From Agrobacterium genomosp. 13 str. CFBP 6927 (lineage in GTDB: Bacteria > Pseudomonadota > Alphaproteobacteria > Rhizobiales > Rhizobiaceae), in contig LT009756.1 of assembly GCA_900012615.1 (NCBI GenBank), positions 2,421,750 to 2,481,945 of the forward strand: a stretch of 60,196 nucleotides of DNA, in the 5' to 3' direction. The notes under the pieces are model-generated. The model worked only from the letters and a program-made list of their open reading frames with translations, was not told the DNA's origin and did no database searches. Positions 8,233-17,582 of this stretch are shown here, piece after piece (within the stretch, counting starts at the first letter, position 1; every line of letters starts with the position of its first letter). Both the position numbers and the translations under genes were made by a program.

Positions 8233-9009
8233 ATGAACGACCGCCAGCCACTTCTTTCGCGCCGCAGTTTCGCCGGGCTTGTCGCGCTTGCACCGCTTTT
8301 TGCAGCGGGCGGCGCAGCTGCCGCACCGGCAAGCCTGCGCGGCAGCGTATCCTATCGCGAGCGGATCGCCCTGCCCCCGGGCGTGACCGTCACCGTGCGC
8401 CTTATCGATGTGTCGCTCGCGGATGCGCCTTCGCAGACGATCGCCGAAACGACCATCCGCCCGCGCGGGCAGGTGCCCGTGCCCTTCGTGCTGCGTTATG
8501 ACGACCGCGATATCCGCGCCCGCCGCTCCTATGCGCTGAGCGCCGAAATCCGCGACCGCGACCGGCTGCTTTTCACCACCACCCGCCGTTATTCGGTGCT
8601 GACCGGCGGTCGCGACGATACCGACCTCGTGCTTGAGCGCGTTGGGGCAGGCCCGGGCAGGCCGGAGCCGGAAGCCGGTATCGACGGACGCTGGCTGGTG
8701 CAGGACATTCGCGGCGAACGGGTTCGCGGCCGCCGTGAGGCGACGCTGGAAATTTCCCGCGAAGGCCGCGTTTCCGGCAATGCCGGCTGCAACGGCATCG
8801 GCGGTGAAGTGAAGATCAGCCGCAACCGCGTCAATTTCGGCCGGATGATTTCCACACAGATGGCCTGCGCACCCGATATCATGCGCCAGGAACGGCAATT
8901 CATCGAAGCGCTGGAAGGCGCGCGTTCCTTCAGGCTGGAGCCGCGCCGGGGCACGCTGGAGTTGATCGACGGCCGCGGCCGCGCGGTCATGCGGCTGCGC
9001 CGCGCCTGA
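8233..9009 (+). CDS. Tat-exported YbaY/META domain protein
   Basis: 258-aa envelope protein. The N-terminus LSRRSFAGLVALAPLFAAG carries a twin-arginine motif (S-R-R-x-F-x-G) and hydrophobic stretch ending AAAAAP, so Tat export is predicted. Residues ~35-135 resemble the YbaY/lipoprotein-chaperone-like beta domain (GSVSYRERIALPPGVTVTVRLIDVSLADAP, ...RYSVLTGG). Residues ~150-258 are a META (HslJ-like) domain with GNAGCNGIGGEVKI and the TQMACAPDIMRQE signature. ATG is chosen from GGAG eight bases upstream. The family is associated with envelope stress or metal exposure; the exact function is unknown. Confidence 0.8.
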   Translation: MNDRQPLLSRRSFAGLVALAPLFAAGGAAAAPASLRGSVSYRERIALPPGVTVTVRLIDVSLADAPSQTIAETTIRPRGQVPVPFVLRYDDRDIRARRSYALSAEIRDRDRLLFTTTRRYSVLTGGRDDTDLVLERVGAGPGRPEPEAGIDGRWLVQDIRGERVRGRREATLEISREGRVSGNAGCNGIGGEVKISRNRVNFGRMISTQMACAPDIMRQERQFIEALEGARSFRLEPRRGTLELIDGRGRAVMRLRRA

Positions 9010-9211
9010 GGCGGCCGCGGCTCGCCGCAACAACGCACACCGCCGTGCTGGCAGTGGAACATTCCATGTCGCTTCCGGCACGGCGCGCACCCATTTCCCG
9101 TCCTATGACTTTGGCTGCATTCTTCTTGGCGCTTTGCTCCGCCGCAGAGCTGCGCTATGGAACGCGCCAATTACGCCGGCTCATCCGGTGCAAAGTCTTT
9201 GAGGGAAAACG

Positions 9212-10096
9212 ATGACATCCTATGTTCTGACAGTAGCCTGCAAATCGACCCGCGGCATCGTCGCCGCGATTTCCGGTTATCTGGCGGAAAAGGGCTGCAA
9301 TATCATCGACAGTTCGCAGTTCGATGACCTCGAGACCGGCAAGTTCTTCATGCGCGTCTCCTTCATTTCCGAGGAAGGCGCCACGCTGCAGGCAATCACC
9401 GAGGGCTTTCAGCCGGTGGCCGAAAAATTCGGCATGGAGGCCCGCATTTACGGCGACGGCCAGCGCATGAAGACAATGTTGATGGTGTCGCGCTTCGGCC
9501 ATTGCCTCAACGACCTGCTCTACCGCTGGAAGATCGGCGCGCTGCCCATCGATATCGTCGGCGTCGTCTCCAACCATTTCGAATATCAGAAAGTGGTGGT
9601 CAACCACGACATTCCCTTCCACCACATCAAGGTGACGAAGGAGAACAAGCCCAGGGCCGAAGCGCAGCTGATGGACCTTATCGAGACGAGCGGCACCGAA
9701 CTGGTGGTGCTCGCCCGTTACATGCAGGTGCTCTCCGACGACTTGTGCCGCAAGATGTCGGGCCAGATCATCAACATCCACCACTCCTTCCTCCCCTCCT
9801 TCAAGGGCGCCAACCCCTACAAGCAGGCCTATGAGCGCGGCGTGAAGCTGATCGGTGCCACGGCCCACTACGTCACCGCCGATCTCGACGAAGGCCCGAT
9901 CATCGAGCAGGACACGGTGCGCATCACCCACGCCCAGAGCGCCGACGATTATGTCTCGCTCGGTCGCGATGTCGAAAGCCAGGTGCTGGCCCGGGCCATC
10001 CACGCCCATATCCACCACCGCACCTTCATCAACGGCAACCGCACCGTCGTCTTCCCGCCAAGCCCGGGAAGTTATGCTTCCGAGCGGATGGGGTGA
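9212..10096 (+). CDS. purU: Formyltetrahydrofolate deformylase
   Basis: 294-aa enzyme hydrolysing 10-formyl-THF to THF and formate, supplying formate and balancing one-carbon pools. An N-terminal ACT domain (residues ~3-80, SYVLTVACKSTRGIVAAISGYLAEKGCNI) precedes a formyltransferase-like catalytic domain. Catalytic Asn188/His190 are in IINIHHSFLPSFKGANPY, and the acidic residue is in ADLDEGPII (Asp226). Length is typical. GAGGG precedes ATG. Monocistronic; in rhizobia it often sits near folD, not seen here. Confidence 0.95.
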   Translation: MTSYVLTVACKSTRGIVAAISGYLAEKGCNIIDSSQFDDLETGKFFMRVSFISEEGATLQAITEGFQPVAEKFGMEARIYGDGQRMKTMLMVSRFGHCLNDLLYRWKIGALPIDIVGVVSNHFEYQKVVVNHDIPFHHIKVTKENKPRAEAQLMDLIETSGTELVVLARYMQVLSDDLCRKMSGQIINIHHSFLPSFKGANPYKQAYERGVKLIGATAHYVTADLDEGPIIEQDTVRITHAQSADDYVSLGRDVESQVLARAIHAHIHHRTFINGNRTVVFPPSPGSYASERMG

Positions 10097-10141
10097 AACC
10101 TTCGTCATTGACGAAATGACAACCACAGTTTACATTCGGCC

Positions 10142-10438
10142 ATGCTCACGATCCGGGAAACAAGCGAGTTTGCCGACTGGCTGGCGGGTCTGCGCGATGT
10201 GCAGACGCGCGCCCGCATCGCACGCCGCATTTACCGGCTGGCGGACGGCAATCCCGGAGACGTGAAACCGGTTGGCGAAGGCGTCAGCGAACTCAGGATC
10301 GACCTTGGACCCGGATATCGGGTCTATTTTGTCCAGCACGGCGATGTCGTCATCATATTGCTGTGTGGCGGCGACAAGGCGTCACAGTCCCGCGACATCG
10401 CCAGAGCCAAGAAACTGGCCAGAGCGCTCAAGGAGTGA
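10142..10438 (+). CDS. RelE/ParE-superfamily toxin (HigB/Gp49-like)
   Basis: 98-aa small basic protein of the phage-derived Gp49-like/HigB group: TSEFADWLAGLRDVQTRARIARRIYRLADGNPGDVKPVGEGVSELRIDLGPGYRVYF...CGGDKASQSRDIARAKKLA. Members are ribosome-associated mRNA interferases. It precedes its putative antitoxin, the reverse of the usual RelBE order but normal for higBA-type loci. The antitoxin ribosome site (AAGGAG) lies in its last codons, so the two are coupled. Confidence 0.85.
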   Translation: MLTIRETSEFADWLAGLRDVQTRARIARRIYRLADGNPGDVKPVGEGVSELRIDLGPGYRVYFVQHGDVVIILLCGGDKASQSRDIARAKKLARALKE

Positions 10439-10442
10439 GACC

Positions 10443-10748
10443 ATGCCACTTGTGACACGCGATTACGATGCTGCCCGTTATCTTGATAGTGACGAAGCGC
10501 TTGCCGCTTACATCGCCGACGCCACAGAGAGCGGCGACGCACAGGAACTTGCGCATGCGCTGGGCGTCGTGGCGCGGGCCAAGGGTATGACCGACCTTTC
10601 GAGACAAACCGGCCTTCCCCGCCAGACCTTGTACAAGGCGTTGAGCGGTGAAGGAAATCCGGAACTGGCGACGATTGCCAAGGTCGCGGACGCGCTGGGC
10701 TACAGGCTCTCGCTGGTGGCGAAATCGCCTGCAGACACGGCCGCCTGA
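10443..10748 (+). CDS. Antitoxin with HTH domain (HI1420/HigA-like)
   Basis: 101-aa probable antidote protein. The HTH is visible in GMTDLSRQTGLPRQTLYKALSGEGNPELATIAKVADALGYRLSLVAK, typical of the HI1420 family antitoxins that neutralise the preceding toxin and repress the operon. ATG at 10443 lies four bases after the toxin stop with AAGGAG in the toxin end; a longer open frame upstream overlaps the toxin out of frame and is not favoured. Converges with the sensor kinase gene. Confidence 0.85.
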   Translation: MPLVTRDYDAARYLDSDEALAAYIADATESGDAQELAHALGVVARAKGMTDLSRQTGLPRQTLYKALSGEGNPELATIAKVADALGYRLSLVAKSPADTAA

Positions 10749-10760
10749 TAAACCGACGGG

Positions 10761-12155
10761 TTATGGCGCCTTTTCCACGCCACCGAACACCACCCGCGCC
10801 CTCAGCCCACGCCCCTCCGCGCCATCCTCCAGCGTCAGCCGCCCGCCGAACAGCCCGGCGATCTCTTCGATGATGGCGAGGCCGAGGCCGGCGCCGGGGG
10901 CGGCGTTGGCTTCGCCACGGGCGAAGCGCTGGCGCACCATGGCGCGTTTTTCCGGTGGAATGCCGGGGCCGTTATCCTCCACTTCCAGCCAGACGGTGCC
11001 CGTCTCCCTGCCGACACGCACGGTGACTTCCGCCCCGCGCCCGGCGTAATTGATGGCGTTGGAAACAAGATTGCCGATCAGCTCGCCGATGAGGAGTGGT
11101 TCGGCGAGAATGGCCGCCTCGCCCTCGCCTTCGAAACCGAGATCGATGCCGGCCTCCGCCGCACGCGGCACGAAATCGGCCGTCACATTCTGCGCAACGG
11201 CCACGAGATCGATCGCGGAAAAATCATGCTTTTCGCTCGAACCGGCGGCATCGATATTGGCCATGCGCAGCAGCTGCGCGAGGATATGTTCGGCATGGGC
11301 CACGGACGCCCCGCCCTTCAGCGCCGCCGCCTGCGCTTCCTCTAAACTTCCCGCACGGGCTGAAAGCGCAAGCTGGGTGCTGATGATGGCAAGCGGTGTG
11401 CGCAGCTGGTGGCTGGCATTGCCGGTGAAATGCCGGAGGGCATCGAGCGCCGATTGCAGCCGCACCATGAAGGAATTGACCGTTTCCACCAGGTTTTCCA
11501 CCTCCACCGGCACGGATTGGCGGATGGGGTGCAGGTCGTTCGGGCTGCGCTCGGCAATGGCTTCGCTGAGCCGGTAAAGCGGGCGCAGCGAAATCGTCAC
11601 CGCGATCCAGACGATGATCGCCGCCCCGACGATCATCAACAGCAGGCGCAGCGCAGAGCGCAGGATGATCGCCTGCGCCAGCTGGCTGCGGGCAATGGTG
11701 GTTTCGGCAACCGTTACGGAAAAAGGTACGGAATTGATGCCGGTGGAAGCGAAACGCCTGATCGCAGCGATGCGGATCGGCTCGTCGCGGAACACGGCAT
11801 CGCGATAGGCGGGGGTATCACCTGCCGGGTTCTCCACCGTCGGCAGGTTCTGGTAGCCGGTGAGGAATTGCCCGTTCGGCCCGTCGACACGGTAAAACAC
11901 CCGGTCCTGTGCGGCCGATGTCAGCATTTCCAGTGCCACATAGGGAATGTCGACTTCCAGCGAGCCGTCTTCTGCAACCACCACACGCTCGGCGATGGCA
12001 AGTGCGGAACCTGATAGCACCCGGTCTGAAACGACATTGGCGGTATTGACCGCCTCGCGCCATGTATCGGTCAGCGCAACACAGCCGATGATGGCGGTGG
12101 AAATGAGAAGCCAGCCTAAAAGTCGCCGCCTGAGCGAATAGGCGGCCTGTCTCAT
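10761..12155 (-). CDS. TctE-like sensor histidine kinase
   Basis: 464-aa membrane kinase. Segments: TM1 ~12-30; periplasmic sensor ~33-160 (2CSK_N-like); TM2 ~166-190; HAMP; HisKA H-box FTGNASHQLRTPL with His249; ATPase N-box LVSNAINYAG, G1 DNGPGI and G2 GAGLGLAII. Its start overlaps the stop of the response regulator by four bases. The class regulates organic-acid uptake in several proteobacteria. With tctCBA ~2 kb away, it is a likely TctE-type regulator of that operon (inference). Confidence 0.88.
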   Translation of the reverse strand: MRQAAYSLRRRLLGWLLISTAIIGCVALTDTWREAVNTANVVSDRVLSGSALAIAERVVVAEDGSLEVDIPYVALEMLTSAAQDRVFYRVDGPNGQFLTGYQNLPTVENPAGDTPAYRDAVFRDEPIRIAAIRRFASTGINSVPFSVTVAETTIARSQLAQAIILRSALRLLLMIVGAAIIVWIAVTISLRPLYRLSEAIAERSPNDLHPIRQSVPVEVENLVETVNSFMVRLQSALDALRHFTGNASHQLRTPLAIISTQLALSARAGSLEEAQAAALKGGASVAHAEHILAQLLRMANIDAAGSSEKHDFSAIDLVAVAQNVTADFVPRAAEAGIDLGFEGEGEAAILAEPLLIGELIGNLVSNAINYAGRGAEVTVRVGRETGTVWLEVEDNGPGIPPEKRAMVRQRFARGEANAAPGAGLGLAIIEEIAGLFGGRLTLEDGAEGRGLRARVVFGGVEKAP

Positions 12156-12832
12156 TCAGCCATCTCCGGCAGCTTTTCGAGATAATAACCAATGCCGCGC
12201 GCTGTCTTCACCGTCAGCCCGTGAGGCGCGAGCCGCTTGCGCAGGCGGCTGACATATTGCTCGATGGCATTGGCGGAAATATCGTCGTCGAAGCCGGTCA
12301 GCGACTGCACGATGGCTTCCTTGGCGACGACCTTGCCGGCCCGCATGAATAGCACTTCGAGCAGCGCCACCTCGCGCGCCGGAATATCGAGCGGGCGCCC
12401 ATCCGCCGAAAAGGTGCGGGAATTGAGATCGAACAGCACCTTGCCGAAACTCAGCGCCGAGGAGCGCAGACCGGCATTGCGGCGCAGCAGCACCCGTACC
12501 CTCGCCTCGAATTCGGTGATGTCGAAAGGCTTGATCATGTAGTCGTCAGCGCCAAGATCGAGCCCCTTGACCTTTTCCTCTGGCGTGCCGCGCGCCGTCA
12601 GGATCAGCACCGCCGCCTTGTCCTGGCGCGAGCGCATGGAGCGCAGCACCTCGATACCGTCCATTTCCGGCAGGTTGAGATCGAGAATGACCAGATCGAA
12701 GCTTTCAGCCGCAATCGCCGCATCGGCGGAAGCGCCATCGGACACCACATCCACCGCATAACCGCTGCCGCGCAGAAGTGCCGACAGCCCCTCCGACAGC
12801 ACCTGATTGTCCTCGACCAGCAAAATACGCAA
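12152..12832 (-). CDS. OmpR-family response regulator (TctD-like)
   Basis: 226-aa DNA-binding response regulator. The receiver domain (~1-115) has the acidic pair in VEDNQ, phospho-acceptor Asp51 (LVILDLNLPEMDG), Thr in LILTARG and Lys in MIKPFD. The C-terminal winged helix (~125-220) includes IEQYVSRLRKRL and TARGIGYYLE. First gene of the regulator-kinase operon, divergent from the orphan ABC binding protein gene. Confidence 0.92.
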   Translation of the reverse strand: MRILLVEDNQVLSEGLSALLRGSGYAVDVVSDGASADAAIAAESFDLVILDLNLPEMDGIEVLRSMRSRQDKAAVLILTARGTPEEKVKGLDLGADDYMIKPFDITEFEARVRVLLRRNAGLRSSALSFGKVLFDLNSRTFSADGRPLDIPAREVALLEVLFMRAGKVVAKEAIVQSLTGFDDDISANAIEQYVSRLRKRLAPHGLTVKTARGIGYYLEKLPEMAE

Positions 12833-12914
12833 ATCTTCCCTCCCACAGCATTGCCGAGTTTAACCAGACCCTTACCGCTTGTGAATGGCCAGCGCCTGCT
12901 GCATGATCTTTTCC

Positions 12915-13982
12915 ATGCGTATCTGCCTTCTCCTCTGTCTCTGTCTTTGCATGGCCTCGCCCGCCCTTGCGCAAGTCGCCATCTTTCCGGCACCCTCCGG
13001 CAAGGCGGATGCCGAGACGCTGGTGGTCTATTCCTCGCTGGATGAACCACTGGCGACGCCGATGATCGAGGGTTTCCAGAAGGCCAATCCCGATATCGCC
13101 GTCCATTATGAGGATATGCTGACGGGCGAGATTTACGACCGCATCGTGAAGGAAACCGATGCCGGCAAAAAGACCGCCGATTTCGCCTTTTCCTCCGCCA
13201 TGGATTTGCAGGTAAAACTGAGCAATGACGGTTATGCCCAGCGCTCGGATCTCGCCATGAGCGCCCGCTGGCCTGCCTGGGCCAACTGGCGCAACACCGC
13301 CTATGCGCTGACCTTCGAACCTGCAGTCTTCGTTTATCACAAGCCGAGCTTCACCACCGAAAAACCGCCCGCCACCCGTGCCGAATTCGTGGATTATCTC
13401 GAGCGTCATGCAAAGGAAATCCACGGCCGCATCGCCACTTACGACATCGAACGCTCCGGTGTCGGCTTCCTGTTCATGTCACGGGATCAGGAACAGTTCG
13501 GCGATATATGGAGCGTCATCAAGGCCATGGGCGCGGCGGGCGTGAAGGTCTATTCCACCTCCTCGGCCATTCTGGAACGTGTTTCCGACGGTCGTTTCGT
13601 GCTGGGCTACAATATTCTCGGCTCCTATGCGGCGGACTGGGCCTCGCGCCACCCCGATGTCGGCATCGTGCTGCCGAAAGACTATACCGTCGTCATGTCG
13701 CGCATCGGTCTGGTGCCGGAAGCCGCCGCCAACCCGGCGCTCGGCCGCCGTTATCTGGAATTCTTCATGTCCAAGGAGGGCCAGACGATCATGGCCCGGC
13801 AGTTGCAGATCCCCGCCGTCAGCCCGGAAGTGGCGGGCGAGAACACCGCCAACACCATGCAGGCCATCCACGGCGCGCAATTGCGCCCGGTCCCGGTCAG
13901 CCCCGGCCTGATGGTCTATCTGGATCAGGTCAAACGCAGCCGCCTGATCGAGCGCTGGAACGAGGCGTTGCGGTCGCAGTAG
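12915..13982 (+). CDS. Orphan periplasmic ABC substrate-binding protein (AfuA/Fbp-like)
   Basis: 355-aa secreted binding protein of extracellular solute-binding family 1. A signal peptide (RICLLLCLCLCMASPALAQ) is followed by ETLVVYSSLDEPLATPMIEGFQKANPDIAVHYEDMLTGEIYDRIVKE, the opening fold of iron/2-aminoethylphosphonate-type binding proteins. ATG at 12915 gives a normal signal peptide; an in-frame start ten codons earlier is possible. No permease or ATPase accompanies it. It is divergent from, and ~80 bp away from, the response regulator gene. It may act as a ligand-sensing accessory for the kinase, as binding proteins do in Bordetella-type three-component systems (inference). Confidence 0.82.
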   Translation: MRICLLLCLCLCMASPALAQVAIFPAPSGKADAETLVVYSSLDEPLATPMIEGFQKANPDIAVHYEDMLTGEIYDRIVKETDAGKKTADFAFSSAMDLQVKLSNDGYAQRSDLAMSARWPAWANWRNTAYALTFEPAVFVYHKPSFTTEKPPATRAEFVDYLERHAKEIHGRIATYDIERSGVGFLFMSRDQEQFGDIWSVIKAMGAAGVKVYSTSSAILERVSDGRFVLGYNILGSYAADWASRHPDVGIVLPKDYTVVMSRIGLVPEAAANPALGRRYLEFFMSKEGQTIMARQLQIPAVSPEVAGENTANTMQAIHGAQLRPVPVSPGLMVYLDQVKRSRLIERWNEALRSQ

Positions 13983-14407
13983 GTTTGAGCGCCCCACCAT
14001 TCCTCATTCCTGTGCTTGTCACAGGAATCCAGCCAGCCACAGTCTTTGGGCTGAAAGGACTCCTCTCGCCGCGTAGACGCGCGCCGGCTGGATCCCTGTG
14101 ACAGGCACAGGGATGAGGGAGCGGCAAACTTTGAAACCGCCATCCCACACGCCACAGTAGACGTCCGATACAAATTAATAGAGAGTAAATGCGCAAGGAC
14201 TTGCGTAGCGTCAGTTAGATGACAGCTTTTTGTGATGCTCTGCAATCCTTCTTCATTCCGTGGAGGCGGAAGAAGATGCGGGAGGAAATCCAGGACGGTT
14301 GCAAGGCCCCACGCTGAGCATTCAGCGCCGGTACAGACGCGTCCGAAAAGCCCCCCGCATAAACGAAAAACGACGCCCAAAAGGGCATCCTGAGGAGGGT
14401 TTTCCAA
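13983..14407. other. 425-bp intergenic region upstream of tctC
   Basis: Holds a RIME-like element (14003-14117) and then ~290 bp without a convincing gene. AT-richer bases around 14163-14200 (ACAAATTAATAGAGAG) are the most likely promoter area for tctCBA. A GCCC-AAAA-GGGC hairpin (about 14380-14391) lies just before the tctC ribosome site. No known riboswitch is recognised. Confidence 0.5.
14003..14117. repeat. RIME-like palindromic element, long form
   Basis: Left hairpin ATTCCTGTG-CTTGT-CACAGGAAT, internal CCAGCC...TTTGGGCTGAAAGGA, right hairpin ATCCCTGTGACAGGCACAGGGAT. The stem sequence differs from other copies, yet pairing is kept. Confidence 0.78.
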
Positions 14408-15352
14408 GTGAAGCATTTTCTTATCGGCACATTTCTGGCGGGCGTGATCGCTCTTCCGGCGGTTGCAGCGGATTACACCATCATCGCGCCGGCCAATCCC
14501 GGCGGCGGCTGGGACCAGACCGCGCGCTCCCTGCAGAGCGTGCTGCAGGAAGAAGGCATTTCCAAGAGCGTTCAGGTGCAGAACGTACCGGGCGCCGGCG
14601 GCACCATCGGTCTTGCACAATTCGCCAGCCAGCAGAAGGGCAACCCGAACGCCCTCATCGTCGGCGGTTACGTGATGGTCGGCGCGATCCTCACCAACAA
14701 CGCGCCCGTCACGCTTAAGGAAGTAACACCGATCGCCCGTCTGACCGGCGAATATGAAGCCATCGTCGTTCCGGCATCCTCGCCGCTGAAGACCATCGGC
14801 GACCTCGTCGACCAGCTCAAGAAGGATCCGGGCAGCGTTTCCTGGGGCGGCGGCTCTGCTGGCGGCACCGACCACATCGCGGTTGGCCTGATTGCCAAGG
14901 CGGCCGGCGTCGATCCGACCAAGATCAACTACATCGCTTATTCCGGCGGCGGCGAAGCGCTTGCCTCGATCCTCGGCTCGCAGGTGACTGCCGGTATTTC
15001 GAGCTACGGCGAATTCGAAAGCCAGGTAAAGGCCGGCACGCTGCGCCTGCTCGCGGTTTCCAGTGAAGAGAAGCTGGAAGGCGTTGATGCGCCGACACTG
15101 AAGGAAAGCGGCCTTGATGTCGTCGTCCAGAACTGGCGCATGGTCGCCGCTCCTCCCGGCCTGACGCCGGAACAGGAAAAGGCCGTCAATGCCGACATCG
15201 AAAAGCTGGTGAAGTCTGCCAAGTGGCAGGAAACCCTGAAGACCAAGAGCTGGATGGACACCTATCTCGCCGGTGACGAATTCAAGGCGCAGCTCGCCAA
15301 GGATACCGACGCCACCGCCGCCATCCTCAAAGACATCGGACTGGTAAAATGA
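14408..15352 (+). CDS. tctC: Tripartite tricarboxylate transporter binding protein TctC
   Basis: 314-aa periplasmic receptor of the Bug/TctC family, which captures citrate-like or other carboxylates. Signal peptide MKHFLIGTFLAGVIALPAVAA; mature start DYTIIAPANPGGGWDQTARSLQ is the family signature (PxGGxxD), with VPGAGGTIG and WGGGSAGGTDHIA following. The GTG start is supported by AGGAGGG eight bases upstream. First gene of tctCBA; its stop overlaps the tctB start. Confidence 0.93.
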   Translation: MKHFLIGTFLAGVIALPAVAADYTIIAPANPGGGWDQTARSLQSVLQEEGISKSVQVQNVPGAGGTIGLAQFASQQKGNPNALIVGGYVMVGAILTNNAPVTLKEVTPIARLTGEYEAIVVPASSPLKTIGDLVDQLKKDPGSVSWGGGSAGGTDHIAVGLIAKAAGVDPTKINYIAYSGGGEALASILGSQVTAGISSYGEFESQVKAGTLRLLAVSSEEKLEGVDAPTLKESGLDVVVQNWRMVAAPPGLTPEQEKAVNADIEKLVKSAKWQETLKTKSWMDTYLAGDEFKAQLAKDTDATAAILKDIGLVK

Positions 15353-15843
15353 GCCAGGGTTCTAACCCTTCGCAGCATCAAAAGCGCCGCCCTGACTGGG
15401 CGGCGCTGGCGATCGCCATCTTCCTCGTCATCATCGCCTCGGTGATCTTCTGGGACAGCGCGCGTCTCGCCAGCGTCACCGGTTATTCGCCGGTCGGCCC
15501 GGCAACGGTGCCTTACGCTATCGGCTTCTGTCTTATCGGCCTGGCGCTGTGGACAGCCATCGAGGCCTGGCGCGGTGATTTTCCCGAACGCGACAAACAG
15601 GAAATCGCCCCGGTTATCTGGGTCGTCGCCGGCCTTGCCGCACAGATGCTGCTGCTGAACATTGCCGGTTTCTCCATCGCCACCGGCCTGCTCTTCGCCT
15701 TTACGGCGCGCGCCTTCGGCAAACGCAAGCTCTGGTATTCGATCCCCATCGGCATCGCCCTGAGCTTCTTCATCTGGTTCATTTTCGCGCGGCTGCTGCA
15801 GCTTTCACTGCCCGCCGGGCCTCTGGAACGGCTGCTCTTCTAA
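15349..15843 (+). CDS. tctB: Tripartite tricarboxylate transporter small membrane subunit TctB
   Basis: 164-aa protein with four predicted helices (~18-36, 55-72, 86-112, 125-148), the usual topology of TctB. Overlaps tctC by four bases (ATGA), so translation is coupled. Partners the large subunit TctA; sequence in this family is poorly conserved, and the call leans on size, topology and context. Confidence 0.9.
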   Translation: MSQGSNPSQHQKRRPDWAALAIAIFLVIIASVIFWDSARLASVTGYSPVGPATVPYAIGFCLIGLALWTAIEAWRGDFPERDKQEIAPVIWVVAGLAAQMLLLNIAGFSIATGLLFAFTARAFGKRKLWYSIPIGIALSFFIWFIFARLLQLSLPAGPLERLLF

Positions 15844-15936
15844 CAGCCATTCCGACCAAAATTCGAGATCACAGGAACAATTGGCGCGTGATGACGCAAA
15901 AGCCAGCCGTTCCGCCCGACAGGGGGACATCTGTCC

Positions 15937-17454
15937 ATGAGTACCTTTGAATTCCTGCTGCACGGTCTTGAGGTTGCCGCCCAACCCATGAACCTGCTCT
16001 ATGCGCTGATCGGCGTCACGCTCGGCACCGCCGTCGGCGTCCTGCCCGGCATCGGCCCTGCGCTGACCGTGGCGCTGCTTCTGCCCGTCACCTATAGGCT
16101 CGATCCCGCCGGTTCGCTCATCATGTTCGCCGGCATCTATTATGGCGGCATGTATGGCGGCTCGACCACCTCGATCCTGCTCAACACGCCGGGCGAAAGC
16201 GCCTCGATCGTCACAGCGCTCGAAGGCAACAAGATGGCCCGCAAGGGCAGAGGCGGCCCGGCGCTGGCCACCGCCGCCATCGGCTCCTTCGTCGCCGGCC
16301 TCATCGCCACCATCGCGCTGGCCTTCGTTGCACCCTTTATCGTCAAGCTGGCGCTGGTTTTCGGCCCGCGCGAATATTTCGCGCTGATGGTGCTGGCTTT
16401 CGTCACCGTTTCCTCCGCCTTCGGGGATTCGGCGCTGCGCGGTCTCACCTCATTGTTCATCGGCTTTGCGCTCGCCATCGTCGGCATCGACCAGCTTACC
16501 GGCCAGACGCGCATGAGCTTCGGCATTCCCGACCTGCTCGACGGCGTCGAAGTGACGACGCTTGCGGTCGCCATGTTCGCCATTGGCGAGACGCTTTTCA
16601 TTGTCGCGCAGGGCCAGACTGGCGACGACAAGGTCGAAGCCGTCAAGGGTTCGGTCTGGATGAGTGCGCAGGACTGGGCGCGTTCCTGGAAAGCCTGGCT
16701 GCGCGGCACCCTGATTGGCTTCCCCATCGGCGCCATGCCGGCGGGCGGCGCTGAAATCGGCACCTTCCTGTCCTATGCCACTGAAAAGAAGCTGACCAAA
16801 TATCCGGAAGAATTCGGCCATGGCGCCATTGAAGGCGTTGCCGGTCCGGAGGCGGCCAACAACGCGTCCGCCGCCGGTACGCTCGTGCCGCTCCTGACAC
16901 TCGGCCTGCCGACGACGGCGACCGCCGCCATCATGCTCGCCGGTTTCCAGCAGTTTGGCCTGCAGCCTGGCCCGCTGCTGTTCGCCACCAATCCGCAGCT
17001 CGTCTGGGGTCTGATCGCCAGCCTGTTCATCGCCAACCTGATGCTGCTGGTTCTGAACCTGCCGCTCGTCGGCCTGTGGGTGAAGCTGTTGACCATTCCG
17101 AAGCCCTGGCTTTATGCGGGTATTCTGCTGTTCGCGACGCTCGGCACCATTGGCGCCAACCCGTCGGTATTCGAACTCGGCATGCTGCTCGCCTTCGGTA
17201 TCCTCGGCTACGTCATGCGCATCTTCGGTTATCCGATTGCGCCTGCGGTCGTCGGCCTGATCCTCGGCCCGCTTGCTGAACAGCAGCTTCGCCGCGCGCT
17301 CGCCATCGGCCAGGGCGATCCGACGGTGCTGTTCACCTCACCCATCGCCGTCGGCCTGTTCGCTGTCGCGGCAGCCGCCTTCATCATCCCGCTTATCATG
17401 CGTATCCGCGGCCGTGGCGAGGTGCTGACGCAGCTTGCCGCCAACGAGGACTGA
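15937..17454 (+). CDS. tctA: Tripartite tricarboxylate transporter large permease TctA
   Basis: 505-aa membrane protein with ~11-12 helices. TctA signatures: [43 protein letters not shown], and [36 protein letters not shown]. It forms the main permease with TctB, drawing on TctC for substrate. Separated from tctB by 93 bp and followed by a strong terminator. Confidence 0.95.
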   Translation: MSTFEFLLHGLEVAAQPMNLLYALIGVTLGTAVGVLPGIGPALTVALLLPVTYRLDPAGSLIMFAGIYYGGMYGGSTTSILLNTPGESASIVTALEGNKMARKGRGGPALATAAIGSFVAGLIATIALAFVAPFIVKLALVFGPREYFALMVLAFVTVSSAFGDSALRGLTSLFIGFALAIVGIDQLTGQTRMSFGIPDLLDGVEVTTLAVAMFAIGETLFIVAQGQTGDDKVEAVKGSVWMSAQDWARSWKAWLRGTLIGFPIGAMPAGGAEIGTFLSYATEKKLTKYPEEFGHGAIEGVAGPEAANNASAAGTLVPLLTLGLPTTATAAIMLAGFQQFGLQPGPLLFATNPQLVWGLIASLFIANLMLLVLNLPLVGLWVKLLTIPKPWLYAGILLFATLGTIGANPSVFELGMLLAFGILGYVMRIFGYPIAPAVVGLILGPLAEQQLRRALAIGQGDPTVLFTSPIAVGLFAVAAAAFIIPLIMRIRGRGEVLTQLAANED

Positions 17455-17481
17455 GAAACCAAAAGCCTCCCAAGGCAACTG

Positions 17482-17512
17482 GCCCCGTATCTTCGGATGC
17501 GGGGCTTTTTTA
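17482..17512 (+). terminator. Rho-independent terminator after tctA
   Basis: GCCCCGTATC-TTCG-GATGCGGGGC stem with a UUCG tetraloop, followed by T6. Confidence 0.9.
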
Positions 17513-17582
17513 TTCACGCCAACGGGATGTGTGGCGCAGGCGCGGCCATGATATGATTCCGCCCCAAACGCAGGAGAAAAAC

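Noticed and set aside
6976..9090. 704-codon leftward open frame across the heme monooxygenase, hutX and YbaY/META genes
   Set aside because: It is antisense to three genes with recognisable domains and has low-complexity, family-less sequence; long antisense frames are expected at this GC content.
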